From assembly GCF_037024155.1 (NCBI RefSeq), contig NZ_JAYKTS010000004.1:62001-126000 (forward strand): a stretch of 64,000 nt of DNA, in the 5' to 3' direction. Source of the DNA: Bacillus sp. 2205SS5-2 (GTDB lineage: Bacteria; Bacillota; Bacilli; Bacillales; Bacillaceae_K). Position numbers and translations under genes: made by a program. Shown here piece after piece: positions 38,258 through 47,682 of the stretch. Below the pieces are notes generated by a model that was not told where the DNA came from, did not search any database, and saw nothing but the letters and a program-made list of their open reading frames with translations. How positions within the stretch are numbered: the first letter of the stretch is position 1; each line of letters opens with the position of its first letter.

Positions 38258-39736
38258 TTATAAAATGATTGCGATCAATCCACCTGATCCCTCATTGATA
38301 ATTCTCTCCAAAGTTTCTTTTAGTTTATAGCGTGCATTCTCTGGCATTAAAGAAATTTTGGCTTGAATGCCTTCTCTGACGATTGAACTCAAACTGCGAC
38401 CGAATATATCTGAATTCCAAATGGAAAGCGGATCATCTTCAAAATCCTGCATGAGATAGCGAACTAATTCCTCGCTTTGTTTTTCTGTGCCAATAATCGG
38501 AGCAAACTCTGATTCAACATCCACTTTGATCATATGAACGGAGGGAGCCACGGCCTTTAACCGAACCCCGAATTTGGATCCCTGACGAATGATCTCCGGC
38601 TCATCTAAGCTCATATCGGCTAAAGAAGGTGCTGCAATACCATAACCTGTTTGTTTGACCATTTTAAGAGCATCAGATACTTGATCATACTCTGTTTTCG
38701 CATGTGCAAAGTCCTGCATAAGCTCCAACAAGTGATCTTTTCCACGAATTTCTACGCCAACAATCTCTTTCAATACTTGGTCATATAACTCGTCTGGTGC
38801 ATATAAATCAATTTCAGCTACCCCTTGCCCCATTTCTATCCCAGCTAATCCAGCACTTTCGATAAACTCAAATTCACTAAAGTGGTGAACAACTCGATCT
38901 ACGTCCCTCAGTCTTTTTATATCTTTGACTGTTTCTTTGACAGATTCTTGGTAACTCTCTCGTAACCAATGATCTTCTTTTAGTACCATTACCCAACTCG
39001 GGAGATTTACGTTCACTTCTAGTACTGGGAATTCGAACAAAGCTTCGCGTAATACAGCTAATACATCCGTCTCCCTCATACTCTCCACACTCATCGCGAG
39101 GACAGGTATATCATATTTTTCTTGTAACTTAAGTCTAAATTCCTCTGTCTCGGGATGATAAGGACGAGCGGAGTTGACGACCATAATAAAAGGCTTTCCT
39201 ACTTCTTTAAGTTCTTCAATGACTCGTTCTTCAGACTCAATATAATCTGAGCGTGGGATGTCTCCAATCGTTCCATCAGTCGTCACGACAACACCTATCG
39301 TAGAGTGTTCCTGAATCACTTTCCGCGTCCCGATTTCCGCCGCTTCATGAAACGGGATTGGCTCTTCATACCAAGGAGTGTTAATCATACGAGGGCCATT
39401 CTCGTCTTCATATCCTTTGGCTCCCGGTACCGTGTATCCTACACAGTCAACTAATCTTATATTTACATCGAGTCCGTCCTCTACATGTATGGAAGCTGCT
39501 TGATTTGGAACAAATTTTGGTTCTGTCGTCATGATTGTTTTTCCTGCTGCGCTTTGAGGAAGCTCATCTTGTGCCCGAGCTCTTTCTGACTCGCTCGCAA
39601 TATTGGGAAGCACAACTAATTCCATGAATTTTTTAATAAATGTTGATTTGCCTGTTCGAACTGCTCCTACAACGCCTAAGTAAATATCCCCACCAGTTCT
39701 CTCTGCAATATCTTTAAAAATATCTACTTTTTCCAA
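38258..39736 (-). CDS. spoIVA: Spore coat morphogenetic ATPase SpoIVA
   Basis: SpoIVA polymerises on the outer forespore membrane, using ATP, to form the base of the coat; it is recruited by SpoVM. The 492 residues equal the B. subtilis length. Walker A is GAVRTGKST near residue 25, the switch region is VDCVGYTVPGAKGYEDE, and the extreme C-terminus GSGGLIAIIL is kept. The start is TTG 39736, six bases after GGGAGGG. A sigma-E promoter would be expected upstream, but I found only a weak match. Confidence 0.98.
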   Translation of the reverse strand: MEKVDIFKDIAERTGGDIYLGVVGAVRTGKSTFIKKFMELVVLPNIASESERARAQDELPQSAAGKTIMTTEPKFVPNQAASIHVEDGLDVNIRLVDCVGYTVPGAKGYEDENGPRMINTPWYEEPIPFHEAAEIGTRKVIQEHSTIGVVVTTDGTIGDIPRSDYIESEERVIEELKEVGKPFIMVVNSARPYHPETEEFRLKLQEKYDIPVLAMSVESMRETDVLAVLREALFEFPVLEVNVNLPSWVMVLKEDHWLRESYQESVKETVKDIKRLRDVDRVVHHFSEFEFIESAGLAGIEMGQGVAEIDLYAPDELYDQVLKEIVGVEIRGKDHLLELMQDFAHAKTEYDQVSDALKMVKQTGYGIAAPSLADMSLDEPEIIRQGSKFGVRLKAVAPSVHMIKVDVESEFAPIIGTEKQSEELVRYLMQDFEDDPLSIWNSDIFGRSLSSIVREGIQAKISLMPENARYKLKETLERIINEGSGGLIAIIL

Positions 39737-39880
39737 GAGTTTCCCTCCCATCGTTATCCTCTAGGACATTTCATCCGTGTATATTACTGAACACTATATA
39801 TCTATGATGTTGTCCCAATTTCTTATGACTATGATTATGATTTTTTTTACCTTTTATGCTTATTTGTTTTTGTATTGGCA

Positions 39881-39927
39881 TAAAAAATATCCCTTCCCCT
39901 ACAATATATTTTGCAGGAAAAGGGATA
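39881..39927 (-). terminator. yphF terminator
   Basis: On the minus strand TATCCCTTTTCCTGCA pairs with TGTAGGGGAAGGGATA (some G-T pairs) and is followed by TTTTTTAT, 3 bp after the yphF stop. Confidence 0.8.
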
Positions 39928-39930
39928 GAA

Positions 39931-40638
39931 CTAATTTACTTGAAAGTCTGGTTCGTTTTTTTCATTTAAAACATAGGGAAGGGAATAGGCAGGGACAAAA
40001 TGTGAGTCCTGTACTAATAGAGGGCGAAGATCTTCCCCTATTTCATACACTTCCGATGGATCTTGTAGTTTTCGAAAAAGATCTTGTCGATAATCAACAA
40101 AAATGTCTCCGTTTCCTGTGATAACAAACGGTAAATTATTCTCAGAATAGGGACTCACAACAAATGGGTCTTGTTTATATCCAAGCTTAGAGAAATCCAG
40201 CGTATAAACATTATCTCCTATTTGCTCTTTGAACGGTGGATATCCTTGCGAGCGAATTCTAATTGAGATTTCCCGAATTTTCTCAGCGATTCTAATATCG
40301 AAAAGTTTCACCTTTGGAGCGTCCTCAACATCAATTAACACATATTGAAATACTCCGCCTTTTTCATAGGCATTTCCAGGAGTTGAAGCCATATATCTAG
40401 GAACAATTTTCGAAAAATCAATAAGATATTTTCGGTAAATAGGCGTTTCATTCTCTTTTGTTTTAATCGGAATTAATCCATTTTCATCCTCTCGATATTG
40501 ATTGACAGCGGCTTGTACAGACTGTATTTGTTCTTCATAGGGTATTTTATTTTGGGCTAAGTCACCTTCTGGGTATAAACAACCTGATAACACGACCACT
40601 ACCATAAGGGTAGGGATTATTTTCAAAAAACGTTTCAT
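39931..40638 (-). CDS. yphF: YphF family lipoprotein
   Basis: The 235-residue protein has a lipoprotein signal with lipobox LSGC (Cys near residue 20), so it is anchored to the outer face of the membrane. The mature part starts LYPEGDLAQNKIPY, as in Bacillus YphF. The function is unknown; conservation next to spoIVA suggests a sporulation link, but this is context only. It follows yphE by 22 bp. Confidence 0.88.
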   Translation of the reverse strand: MKRFLKIIPTLMVVVVLSGCLYPEGDLAQNKIPYEEQIQSVQAAVNQYREDENGLIPIKTKENETPIYRKYLIDFSKIVPRYMASTPGNAYEKGGVFQYVLIDVEDAPKVKLFDIRIAEKIREISIRIRSQGYPPFKEQIGDNVYTLDFSKLGYKQDPFVVSPYSENNLPFVITGNGDIFVDYRQDLFRKLQDPSEVYEIGEDLRPLLVQDSHFVPAYSLPYVLNEKNEPDFQVN

Positions 40639-40660
40639 CTATTTTCTCCTTTGATTCTTT

Positions 40661-40858
40661 TTAACCTGTTGGACCACTAAATACAATAAAAATCATCATC
40701 AGCCCACCAGTAATCATTAAAAAGTAAGCAATAAGGGCAGTGAAAAATTTAAGGAATTTTGATGATATTTTATATCGACTAAAATAAATGATCAAAATGG
40801 AAAAGAACATAAAGCCCATTGAGGCAAATGAAATCCACATTTTTGTCATTGATGTCAT
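40661..40858 (-). CDS. yphE: DUF2768 small membrane protein YphE
   Basis: About 65 residues with two hydrophobic helices (residues 5-25 and 35-60) and the C-terminal FIVFSGPTG typical of the family. ATG 40858 follows AAGGGG; a longer frame upstream lacks a ribosome binding site. The function is unknown. It is paired with yphF. Confidence 0.85.
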   Translation of the reverse strand: MTSMTKMWISFASMGFMFFSILIIYFSRYKISSKFLKFFTALIAYFLMITGGLMMIFIVFSGPTG

Positions 40859-41162
40859 GTGTATGTACCCCTTTCTTATATCAATTAGTATTATATCAAG
40901 ACTAATTTGCAAAGTTCAATTAGAAAAGCGCAAAGCACTTGGGGTTCTAAATGAAACTTTTTTTCTATGTACACATTCTTTACAACAGACTGTTTTCTCA
41001 AAGAATGTTGCTTTTCGAACAGGAAAAGAACCCTTACTTTGTATAACTTTGCGCCCTCTTTCTAATGAATAAAATTTTTCATTCCAATGGTGAAAATATG
41101 AAATAATCCCAAAAACCTTACTGCTCTTTTTTCAGGAGCAACAATATTTAAGAAAAGTACCT
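40859..41162. other. gpsA-yphE spacer with deleted repeat remnants
   Basis: At 40987-41035 the sequence GACTGTTTTCTCAAAGAATGTTGCTTTTCGAAC joins directly to GGAAAAGAACCC: a repeat copy with almost all of its centre lost. A second fragment at about 41121-41163 ends GAAAAGTACCTTA. No gene is supported here. Confidence 0.5.
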
Positions 41163-41204
41163 TACAAAAAAACTGAAGTGAAGGGGGCGCTTCACTTCAG
41201 TTTT
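41163..41204 (-). terminator. gpsA terminator
   Basis: AAAACTGAAGTGAAG and CTTCACTTCAGTTTT pair perfectly, followed by seven T residues on the minus strand. It lies 153 bp after the gpsA stop. Confidence 0.8.
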
Positions 41205-41356
41205 ACAAAATAACGACCTTACCCATCCGTCATTATAACTTCACTACAATGCATATTATGCATAAACCTGGCTATTGGCAACATTTTTTTGCATTATGGA
41301 GAATCATTGTTTGTTTCACTAAAGCACCAAAGATTATAACAAATCTTTTTGCGAAT

Positions 41357-42412
41357 TTAGCTATCACTTCTCGTTTGACCTACTTGTTTATAGAGATCTT
41401 CCATTTCATGTTTTTTTACTCTACCCATTAAATTGTCTAGTCCTTGTTTTGGATCTATTTTATTGAAAAGGACATCGTACAACGCTTCTGTGATAGGCAT
41501 GTCGACTTCAAACTTATGAGCTAGCTGGTAGGCGGCTTTAGTGGTTCGAACGCCTTCTACCACCATACCCATACTATCTAGGACTTCATCAAGTTTTTTT
41601 CCTTTTCCTAGCATATTACCTGCACGCCAATTCCGAGAATGGACGCTTGTGCAAGTGACGATTAAATCACCAATCCCAGTAAGACCTGAGAACGTCAGTG
41701 GGTTTGCTCCCATCTTTGTTCCTAATCGAGCAATCTCTGATAATCCTCTCGTAATCAAAGCGGCTTTTGCGTTATCACCGTAGCCTAGTCCGTCTGTTAC
41801 GCCTGCTGCTAGTGCAATAATATTTTTTAAGGCACCACCAATTTCTACACCAATAACATCAGGGTTGGTGTAAACACGAAAATAGTGATTCATAAAAAGA
41901 TCTTGAATTCGCTCAGCTGCTTCAAGGCTTTTGCAAGATACGGTAACGGTTGTTGGATGACGCAGACTTACTTCCTCTGCATGACTAGGCCCCGATAAAA
42001 CCACAACCTGGTCTAAATTCTCACCCGTCATTTCTTCCTCAATCATTTCCGTTATCCGTAAATGCGTATCCGGTTCAATCCCTTTACTTACATGAACTAG
42101 GGTTAATGGCTCTTGTTGCACATTTTGAAGTTTCGAAACCACTTCTCGTATTGCCTTAGTTGGAACAGCCACAATCACAGTTCTTACGTTGATTATCGCT
42201 TCCGCTAAAGAGGTATACCCTACAATTCCTTCAGGTAATTCAATATTGGGGAGATACTTACTATTACGATTATTTGAATTAATATCTTGAATTTGCTCAG
42301 AGTTAGTACCCCAAAGTCGAACATCGTGACCATTATCAGCTAAAACAATAGCTAATGCTGACCCCCAACTTCCTGCCCCTAATACAGCTATCTTTTCCTT
42401 ATTGCCATTCAT
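41357..42412 (-). CDS. gpsA: Glycerol-3-phosphate dehydrogenase [NAD(P)+]
   Basis: GpsA makes sn-glycerol 3-phosphate from dihydroxyacetone phosphate for phospholipids. The 351 residues show the Rossmann motif [20 protein letters not shown], and the catalytic-Lys segment [13 protein letters not shown] near residue 190. It lies 19 bp after der on the same transcript. Confidence 0.97.
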   Translation of the reverse strand: MNGNKEKIAVLGAGSWGSALAIVLADNGHDVRLWGTNSEQIQDINSNNRNSKYLPNIELPEGIVGYTSLAEAIINVRTVIVAVPTKAIREVVSKLQNVQQEPLTLVHVSKGIEPDTHLRITEMIEEEMTGENLDQVVVLSGPSHAEEVSLRHPTTVTVSCKSLEAAERIQDLFMNHYFRVYTNPDVIGVEIGGALKNIIALAAGVTDGLGYGDNAKAALITRGLSEIARLGTKMGANPLTFSGLTGIGDLIVTCTSVHSRNWRAGNMLGKGKKLDEVLDSMGMVVEGVRTTKAAYQLAHKFEVDMPITEALYDVLFNKIDPKQGLDNLMGRVKKHEMEDLYKQVGQTRSDS

Positions 42413-42430
42413 GCTCTCACCTACTTAAAA

Positions 42431-43741
42431 TTATTTACGTGCTCTTGGAATAATTTTGATGGGTGTTCCTTCAAAATTAAACGTATCACGTATGCGGTTT
42501 TCAAGAAAGCGTTTATAAGAAAAATGCAATAATTCTGGTTCATTAACAAACACCACAAACGTTGGTGGTTTAATAGCTACTTGTGTCGCATAATAAATCT
42601 TCAAACGCTTTCCGTTATCCGTTGGCGTAGGATTCATCGCAACAGCATCCATTATCACATCATTTAATACACTAGACTGAATTCTTAGCGCATGATTTTC
42701 ACTTGCCATATCGATGACTGGTATTAAAGTATGAATGCGTTTTTTCGTTTTAGCTGATAAGAAAACGATCGGAGCATAGCTTAAGAATAGGAAGTGTTCT
42801 CGTATTTGTTCTTCAAACTTCTTCATCGTTTTCTCGTCTTTTTCAATTGCGTCCCATTTATTAACGACGATCACAATCGCACGTCCTGCATCATGAGCAT
42901 AGCCGGCAATTTTTTTATCTTGCTCACGAATCCCTTCTTCACCGTTTAACACCACTAAGACTACATCAGAACGATCAATTGCACGAAGGGCACGCAAAAC
43001 ACTATATTTTTCAGTCGACTCATATACCTTTCCTCGTTTTCTCATTCCAGCAGTATCAATAATCACATACTCTTGATCATTGATTGAGTAGGATGAATCG
43101 ACAGCGTCACGAGTCGTTCCTTCAATGTCACTTACAATTACCCGCTCTTCCCCAAGAATCGCATTTACAAGCGACGACTTTCCTACGTTGGGACGGCCAA
43201 TAAGGGAAAATTTGATTACTTCATCTCCATATTCTTCTTCTTTTTCTGATGGAAAATGCCCTACAACGGCATCGAGCATATCTCCCAAGCCAATCCCATG
43301 TGATCCTGAAATTGGGAAAGGTTCCCCAAATCCTAACGAATAAAAGTCATAAATGGTTTCTCTCATATCAGGATTATCTACTTTGTTTACAGCAAGCACA
43401 ACCGGCTTGTTAGACCGATATAATATTTTCGATACTTCTTCATCTGCAGCAGTTACACCTTCACGACCATTTGTCATTAAGATAATCACGTCTGCTTCTT
43501 CAATAGCAATCTCAGCTTGTTGGCGAATTTGATCTAAAAACGGGGCATCCCCAATATCAATTCCACCAGTATCGATAATATTAAAATCATGCGTTAGCCA
43601 TTCTCCACTACTATAAATCCTATCCCGCGTTACACCTGCTACATCTTCAACTATCGAAATTCGTTCTCCTACAATCCGATTAAAAATAGTCGATTTCCCT
43701 ACATTAGGTCTTCCTACTATCGCAATAACTGGTTTCGACAT
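42431..43741 (-). CDS. der: Ribosome biogenesis GTPase Der (EngA)
   Basis: Der has two GTPase domains in tandem and helps to assemble the 50S subunit. The 436 residues show G1 boxes GRPNVGKST near residue 10 and GRPNVGKSS near 182, DTGG and DTAG boxes, NKVD and NKWD boxes, and a C-terminal KH-like domain (about 350-436). It is the first gene of der-gpsA. Confidence 0.98.
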   Translation of the reverse strand: MSKPVIAIVGRPNVGKSTIFNRIVGERISIVEDVAGVTRDRIYSSGEWLTHDFNIIDTGGIDIGDAPFLDQIRQQAEIAIEEADVIILMTNGREGVTAADEEVSKILYRSNKPVVLAVNKVDNPDMRETIYDFYSLGFGEPFPISGSHGIGLGDMLDAVVGHFPSEKEEEYGDEVIKFSLIGRPNVGKSSLVNAILGEERVIVSDIEGTTRDAVDSSYSINDQEYVIIDTAGMRKRGKVYESTEKYSVLRALRAIDRSDVVLVVLNGEEGIREQDKKIAGYAHDAGRAIVIVVNKWDAIEKDEKTMKKFEEQIREHFLFLSYAPIVFLSAKTKKRIHTLIPVIDMASENHALRIQSSVLNDVIMDAVAMNPTPTDNGKRLKIYYATQVAIKPPTFVVFVNEPELLHFSYKRFLENRIRDTFNFEGTPIKIIPRARK

Positions 43742-43822
43742 TTCGTCTCACCCTTCCTTCTCTATATCAAAATATTTCACGTTTCATTTTTCAGCTATAA
43801 AATGTTAATGAATATGTTCACA

Positions 43823-43852
43823 TGAAAATAAAACCCTTCTCACTGGAAGGGT
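43823..43852 (-). terminator. Terminator between the seaA module and der
   Basis: On the minus strand ACCCTTC and GAAGGGT are followed by TTTATTTTC. It separates the yphA-seaA unit from der. Confidence 0.7.
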
Positions 43853-43901
43853 CAACTATATTATTTTAACAGTTAAAGAGTATTCTAGCAATATTCTTCC
43901 G

Positions 43902-44087
43902 CTAGTGCTTCACAATTACATATAATTCTTCGGTCAATTCATGAGCTATTCCATCTAATATCGCTTCTAGATTCGCAGCAACTGTTTCAAGTTCTGACTT
44001 GGATTCACAGTGAAAAACAGCCGCTCCACTAGGAACCTTTTTGGGATTTGTCGTAATCGCGGCTAAAATATATTTTTCTAAATTCAC
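43902..44087 (-). CDS. Small capping-complex-type partner of the YIEGIA protein
   Basis: A 61-residue soluble protein (MNLEKYILAAITTNPKKVPSGAA). It overlaps the end of the YIEGIA gene by 4 bp (ATGA), so the two are translationally coupled. It resembles the short proteins annotated as capping complex subunit for YIEGIA that accompany this membrane protein in Bacillus. The biochemical role is unknown. Confidence 0.7.
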   Translation of the reverse strand: MNLEKYILAAITTNPKKVPSGAAVFHCESKSELETVAANLEAILDGIAHELTEELYVIVKH

Positions 44088-44980
44088 TTTAGCTTTCTTC
44101 CTTTCTTATTTGCCTTTGACTCCGTTGGCATACGAATCGCATTCTCCAAAGTTGGCACTTGCTTCAGAATTTCAATTGCTTTCTCAATATCTTTCTCTTG
44201 CGGAAGAACAAAAACCCCTACTCTCCCATCATCTAAATCTCGTTTTGCCAATGGAACAAGAGCTGGTGTTCCGGAATCTCGATACACACCTAGGGCTGTA
44301 GATATATCGTGCAATATCGCTTGACGCTGTCCTAGGTTGGCAATCGTCGACCTCGCGTTAAAGTTCTTCGGCTTTAACACAAACCCCATCCCATAATTCA
44401 AAACTTCCTTTTGCCTGTCTTTTAAACCAATATTCATAATGTAAATGTTATCAACATATAATCCTGCTCCGTCGAAACGGGGTTGGATGAATTCGATGTC
44501 GACAATATCCTTTAATCGCCCACCTGACATTAACTTTTTCGAAATGAACATAGCCACTAAGCCGAAAAAAAGAGCAGCATATACGTTTAGTGCTAAATAG
44601 GAAAAGGTTGCGATAAACGAGGTAAATATCACTAAATAATTCCGACTTTCAAACGCAATAGCCACACCTTCAATATAGGTTGCTCCTCTTGGAACTAGTT
44701 CATAGCTGTCGAGTTCTGCAAGAGTGTTCCTTTCCATATTCCGGACATCTCTAAATTGAGAAGCAGCCAGTGTTAAAAAGGTAATAGCGGTAAATTCCTC
44801 CTCCATAATAGCCGGTACCGCAACAGTCCCTAACCCTGCAGCGATAAATCCTAATGCGATATGAATAATTTTTCCGTGAAGATAGGTAGGGTATTGACGA
44901 TAATCTGTTCTTAGCATATAGATTCTCGTTAATGTACCTAGAAACACTCCGAACATAACCGGGTATACATATTCATTCAT
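44084..44980 (-). CDS. seaA: YIEGIA-family membrane protein (SeaA/YphB type)
   Basis: The 298-residue protein has an N-terminal region with four or five hydrophobic segments (about residues 5-150) and a cytoplasmic C-terminal half. The family motif YIEGIA is present as YIEGVA near residue 103, after PRGAT. B. subtilis YphB (SeaA) is implicated in spore envelope assembly; this role is taken from that homologue. It overlaps yphA by 8 bp and the small partner gene by 4 bp, so the three form one unit. Confidence 0.8.
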   Translation of the reverse strand: MNEYVYPVMFGVFLGTLTRIYMLRTDYRQYPTYLHGKIIHIALGFIAAGLGTVAVPAIMEEEFTAITFLTLAASQFRDVRNMERNTLAELDSYELVPRGATYIEGVAIAFESRNYLVIFTSFIATFSYLALNVYAALFFGLVAMFISKKLMSGGRLKDIVDIEFIQPRFDGAGLYVDNIYIMNIGLKDRQKEVLNYGMGFVLKPKNFNARSTIANLGQRQAILHDISTALGVYRDSGTPALVPLAKRDLDDGRVGVFVLPQEKDIEKAIEILKQVPTLENAIRMPTESKANKKGRKLK

Positions 44981-45584
44981 AAGTAATTTGTTTCTCCTTT
45001 TTCAGTGGAATTTTCATCTGTAAACGTATCATAGAAGCTGAAAGGTGGAAGGATATACTCGTAAAGAGCATAGTTAAAAACAATACATCTAAAAATGCAC
45101 TTCCTCCTACCTTGTAAGGTAGTCCCACAGAACGGAATGTCGTGAAAACAAGCATCTCTCCGAGCATCCCTCCCCCCATTAACGCTACCGCCCATCTACT
45201 TTCTTCTTTCTTAAACAGGAGAAGCAAACTGATTGTCAATAGCAACGGAAACAGCAGTCGACGATCCAGCACAATCCAGATTGGATCATATACTTCAATG
45301 AATAGGAAAGAGGCGTAAAACATACCTGTAATCCAAACCGTTAGAAGAAAATATATTTTTTGATAGATTTCATAGCGTGCTAACCAGATAAACAGAAAGA
45401 TTCCTAAAACAAAAAAAGGACCTTGAATCATCATTTCTCCTATTTGAAATTGAAAGGGGTACACCACGACCTGTATTAACGTGACCAACGCAATCACAAA
45501 CCGATAAGGATGTTGTCTGTTCAATAAAAATGTGGCATAAATCCAGATAAACCAAGCTGACCACAAAAACCAATATCCTTCCAT
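44973..45584 (-). CDS. yphA: YphA family membrane protein
   Basis: The 203-residue protein is made of six or seven membrane segments and ends in a short basic tail. It matches the position and length of B. subtilis yphA. It is the first gene of yphA-seaA. The function is unknown; a sporulation link is likely from its partners. Confidence 0.8.
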   Translation of the reverse strand: MEGYWFLWSAWFIWIYATFLLNRQHPYRFVIALVTLIQVVVYPFQFQIGEMMIQGPFFVLGIFLFIWLARYEIYQKIYFLLTVWITGMFYASFLFIEVYDPIWIVLDRRLLFPLLLTISLLLLFKKEESRWAVALMGGGMLGEMLVFTTFRSVGLPYKVGGSAFLDVLFLTMLFTSISFHLSASMIRLQMKIPLKKEKQITYE

Positions 45585-45682
45585 CTTCCACCTCCTCCTA
45601 TACCATTATGGGAAAAGAAATAGTATTTCATTCATGTATAAACTGATTTAGATTATGAGAATTTAAGAAGGGAGGTGTAAAT

Positions 45683-45817
45683 ATGGGAAAAGATCGACAA
45701 GAGAAAAAACTGAAGAAGAGCGGTAGAGTTGAATCAGATCGAGATCAAGCACTTCACTTTGGTGGAGCAACGCAACTTGATTCTGCCCAAAAGGCTCGTG
45801 AAAGTCAAAAAGAATAA
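45683..45817 (+). CDS. ypzI: YpzI family small protein
   Basis: A 44-residue basic and hydrophilic protein starting MGKDRQEKKLKKSGRVESDR, very like Bacillus YpzI. AGGGAGGTG lies seven bases before ATG 45683. It is divergent from yphA and has its own terminator. The function is unknown; the many charged residues and lack of hydrophobic core suggest a disordered, possibly nucleic-acid-associated peptide. Confidence 0.88.
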   Translation: MGKDRQEKKLKKSGRVESDRDQALHFGGATQLDSAQKARESQKE

Positions 45818-45839
45818 CAGGCACTAGCTATTAAGAAAA

Positions 45840-45872
45840 ACCGGGCAAAAACCATGCCCGGTCCTTTTTTGT
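45840..45872 (+). terminator. ypzI terminator
   Basis: ACCGGGCA and TGCCCGGT are followed on the plus strand by CCTTTTTTG, 22 bp after the ypzI stop. Confidence 0.88.
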
Positions 45873-46412
45873 CTAAATCCGTTAGTTTGTACTCCTGGTC
45901 ATGAATCCTAATATAATATGTATAAATCTAACCTAGATATGGAAACGAACGCATTTTCATCTGTTTTTATCTGTCCTCGACTATTTTTATATGATTTGAT
46001 GGATTTTTCATGAGAGGGCATGAAGAAGTGGTGGTCATTATCCTGAGCAACAATAATCTTTAATTTTTCATCACGAACAGGATGGTTGGCCGGATTTTTA
46101 CCCACGTGTTTCTGCTAGAACGACTCACATTGACCTTGATGCTCAACGTAAAGGAGGTTCGTTTCAAATGATTTGTCGCTATCATAGATAAAACACAACC
46201 CAAAAGCCGTGGTAGACCTAATTTATATACCTTCTACCTTTCACGAAAATCGCAAGTTTCTTTCAATCGGTAAAATACACAAGAAAAGGGCTCGTCCTGA
46301 TATGATTTTTTCTCATATCAGAGCTTGACTTCCATCTCCGAGCCTCTGGTTCTTAGAACTAGCCAACAAAACCATTTGAAAATTTTTAATATTCTTATTT
46401 TACAAAAAAAGA
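45873..46412. other. Spacer with possible decayed coding sequence
   Basis: A minus-strand frame of 65 codons (46105-45908) has no ribosome binding site and is preceded in frame by a TAG, beyond which the frame goes on; it could be the tail of a dead gene. A hairpin CTGATATGA/TCATATCAG lies at 46297-46321. I see no recognisable gene. Confidence 0.4.
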
Positions 46413-46442
46413 GAAGAACCTAGATGGTTCTTCCCCTTTTTT
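46404..46442. terminator. Terminator downstream of fni
   Basis: GAAGAACC and GGTTCTTC with a 5-base loop, an A-tract on the left and a T-tract on the right, so it can act on both strands. It lies about 190 bp after the fni stop, with a repeat copy in between. Confidence 0.75.
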
Positions 46443-46445
46443 ATG

Positions 46446-46589
46446 AAGGCTCTTTAGTCTAGTTTTAGATGGAAACCTCTATTTTGCTGTTGATACCCAT
46501 CAAAAACAGACGAAATGATGCCCAAAACAAAGTTATATCATAAATGATAAACTGATACGAAAAGCAACAAACTTTGCGAAAACAGCCTT
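46446..46589 (-). repeat. Interspersed terminal-inverted-repeat element, copy 7
   Basis: Read on the plus strand it starts AAGGCTCTTTAG and ends GCAACAAACTTTGCGAAAACAGCCTT, 144 bp, reverse orientation. The centre has GATGCCCAAAACAAAG, the complement of the TTTGTTTTGGGCATC core. It starts 12 bp after the terminator stem and ends 33 bp before the fni stop. Confidence 0.8.
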
Positions 46590-46621
46590 AGGAAAACATC
46601 TTTGATGAACAATATTCGAAA

Positions 46622-47671
46622 TTAGTTCCTTCTCGCAAAAGTTTCTGGTTTATATCCGCGAACCTTTAACCAGTGATAACTTTCCCCAGAAATAACCATA
46701 GGGACGTTCAGCAATTCTTCTATTTTAGTCACTCCAAGAGCACACATTAGATACGCTAAATCTTCATGAATTCCCTGTATTTCTTCTAAAAGATTCTCTA
46801 AAGACTGCTCCACCAATACCTTTAAAAGAGTCCCCGCCATTCCTGTCGCTTTTGCACCTAAAGCAACAGATTTGATTACATCAAGTGCTGTTTGAATCCC
46901 ACCTGACGCTATCACATCTCTAGTGAAGGATGAGCGAGCCTCAATAATCGAAATAGGCGTCGGAATACCCCAATCATCAAAATAAGTAACTAGCCGCTTT
47001 CGTCTAGCATTTTCAATTTTGCTGAAATTGGTTCCTCCAAATCCTCCTACATCAACGGCGGTCACCTCAGTCTGATCTAGTAAAGAAACTGCTTCTGCGC
47101 TCATGCCGAAGCCTGTTTCTTTCACAATCACCGGAATCGGTAAAGCGGTTGAAATAGCACTAATGCGTTCGAGAGCACCTTGAAAGGAGCGGTCTCCTTC
47201 AGGCATTGCTAATTCTTGAATGACGTTTAGATGAATCTGTAATGCATCTGCATCGATCATTTCGACGACTTCTAACGCTTGAGATACACTTGCCTCACTA
47301 CCAATATTGGCTAATACAACGCCATTCGGATTCGTTTTTCTGACGATTTCAAACGTCTTTCGTTCAGATGGATCCTTAATTGCAGCCATTTGCGAGCCTA
47401 CTGCAATCGCAATCCCTGTTTCTCTTGCAGCAATCGCTAACTCTTGATTGATTTTTTGCGTATTTTCACCACCGCCACCAGTCATCGCATTGATGAAAAT
47501 TGGCGAACTTAAAGTAAGTTCGCCAATTTTCGTCTGAAGACGTACATCTTCTACAGAAGTATTCGGTAAGCTATGATGCACAAAAACAATGTCATCAAAG
47601 GCCGTCTGACCTTGATGATCTGTTGATAAAGCATGTTGGATATGATCTCTTTTTCTTTCTGCTCTTGACAC
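46622..47671 (-). CDS. fni: Isopentenyl-diphosphate delta-isomerase, type II
   Basis: This FMN-dependent enzyme interconverts isopentenyl and dimethylallyl diphosphates. The 349 residues show RKRDHIQHAL at the N-terminus, INAMTGGG and the FMN-binding DVGGFGGTNFSKIE segment near 208. The start is GTG 47671. It lies 12 bp after ypfD. It is known as ypgA in B. subtilis. Confidence 0.95.
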   Translation of the reverse strand: MSRAERKRDHIQHALSTDHQGQTAFDDIVFVHHSLPNTSVEDVRLQTKIGELTLSSPIFINAMTGGGGENTQKINQELAIAARETGIAIAVGSQMAAIKDPSERKTFEIVRKTNPNGVVLANIGSEASVSQALEVVEMIDADALQIHLNVIQELAMPEGDRSFQGALERISAISTALPIPVIVKETGFGMSAEAVSLLDQTEVTAVDVGGFGGTNFSKIENARRKRLVTYFDDWGIPTPISIIEARSSFTRDVIASGGIQTALDVIKSVALGAKATGMAGTLLKVLVEQSLENLLEEIQGIHEDLAYLMCALGVTKIEELLNVPMVISGESYHWLKVRGYKPETFARRN

Positions 47672-47682
47672 CTACATCACCA

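Noticed and set aside
39777-40121. Plus-strand 114-codon frame overlapping yphF.
   Set aside because: It is antisense to the well supported lipoprotein gene and passes through its terminator; there is no ribosome binding site.
41249-41431. Plus-strand 60-codon frame overlapping the end of gpsA.
   Set aside because: It is antisense to gpsA, has no ribosome binding site and no recognisable sequence features.
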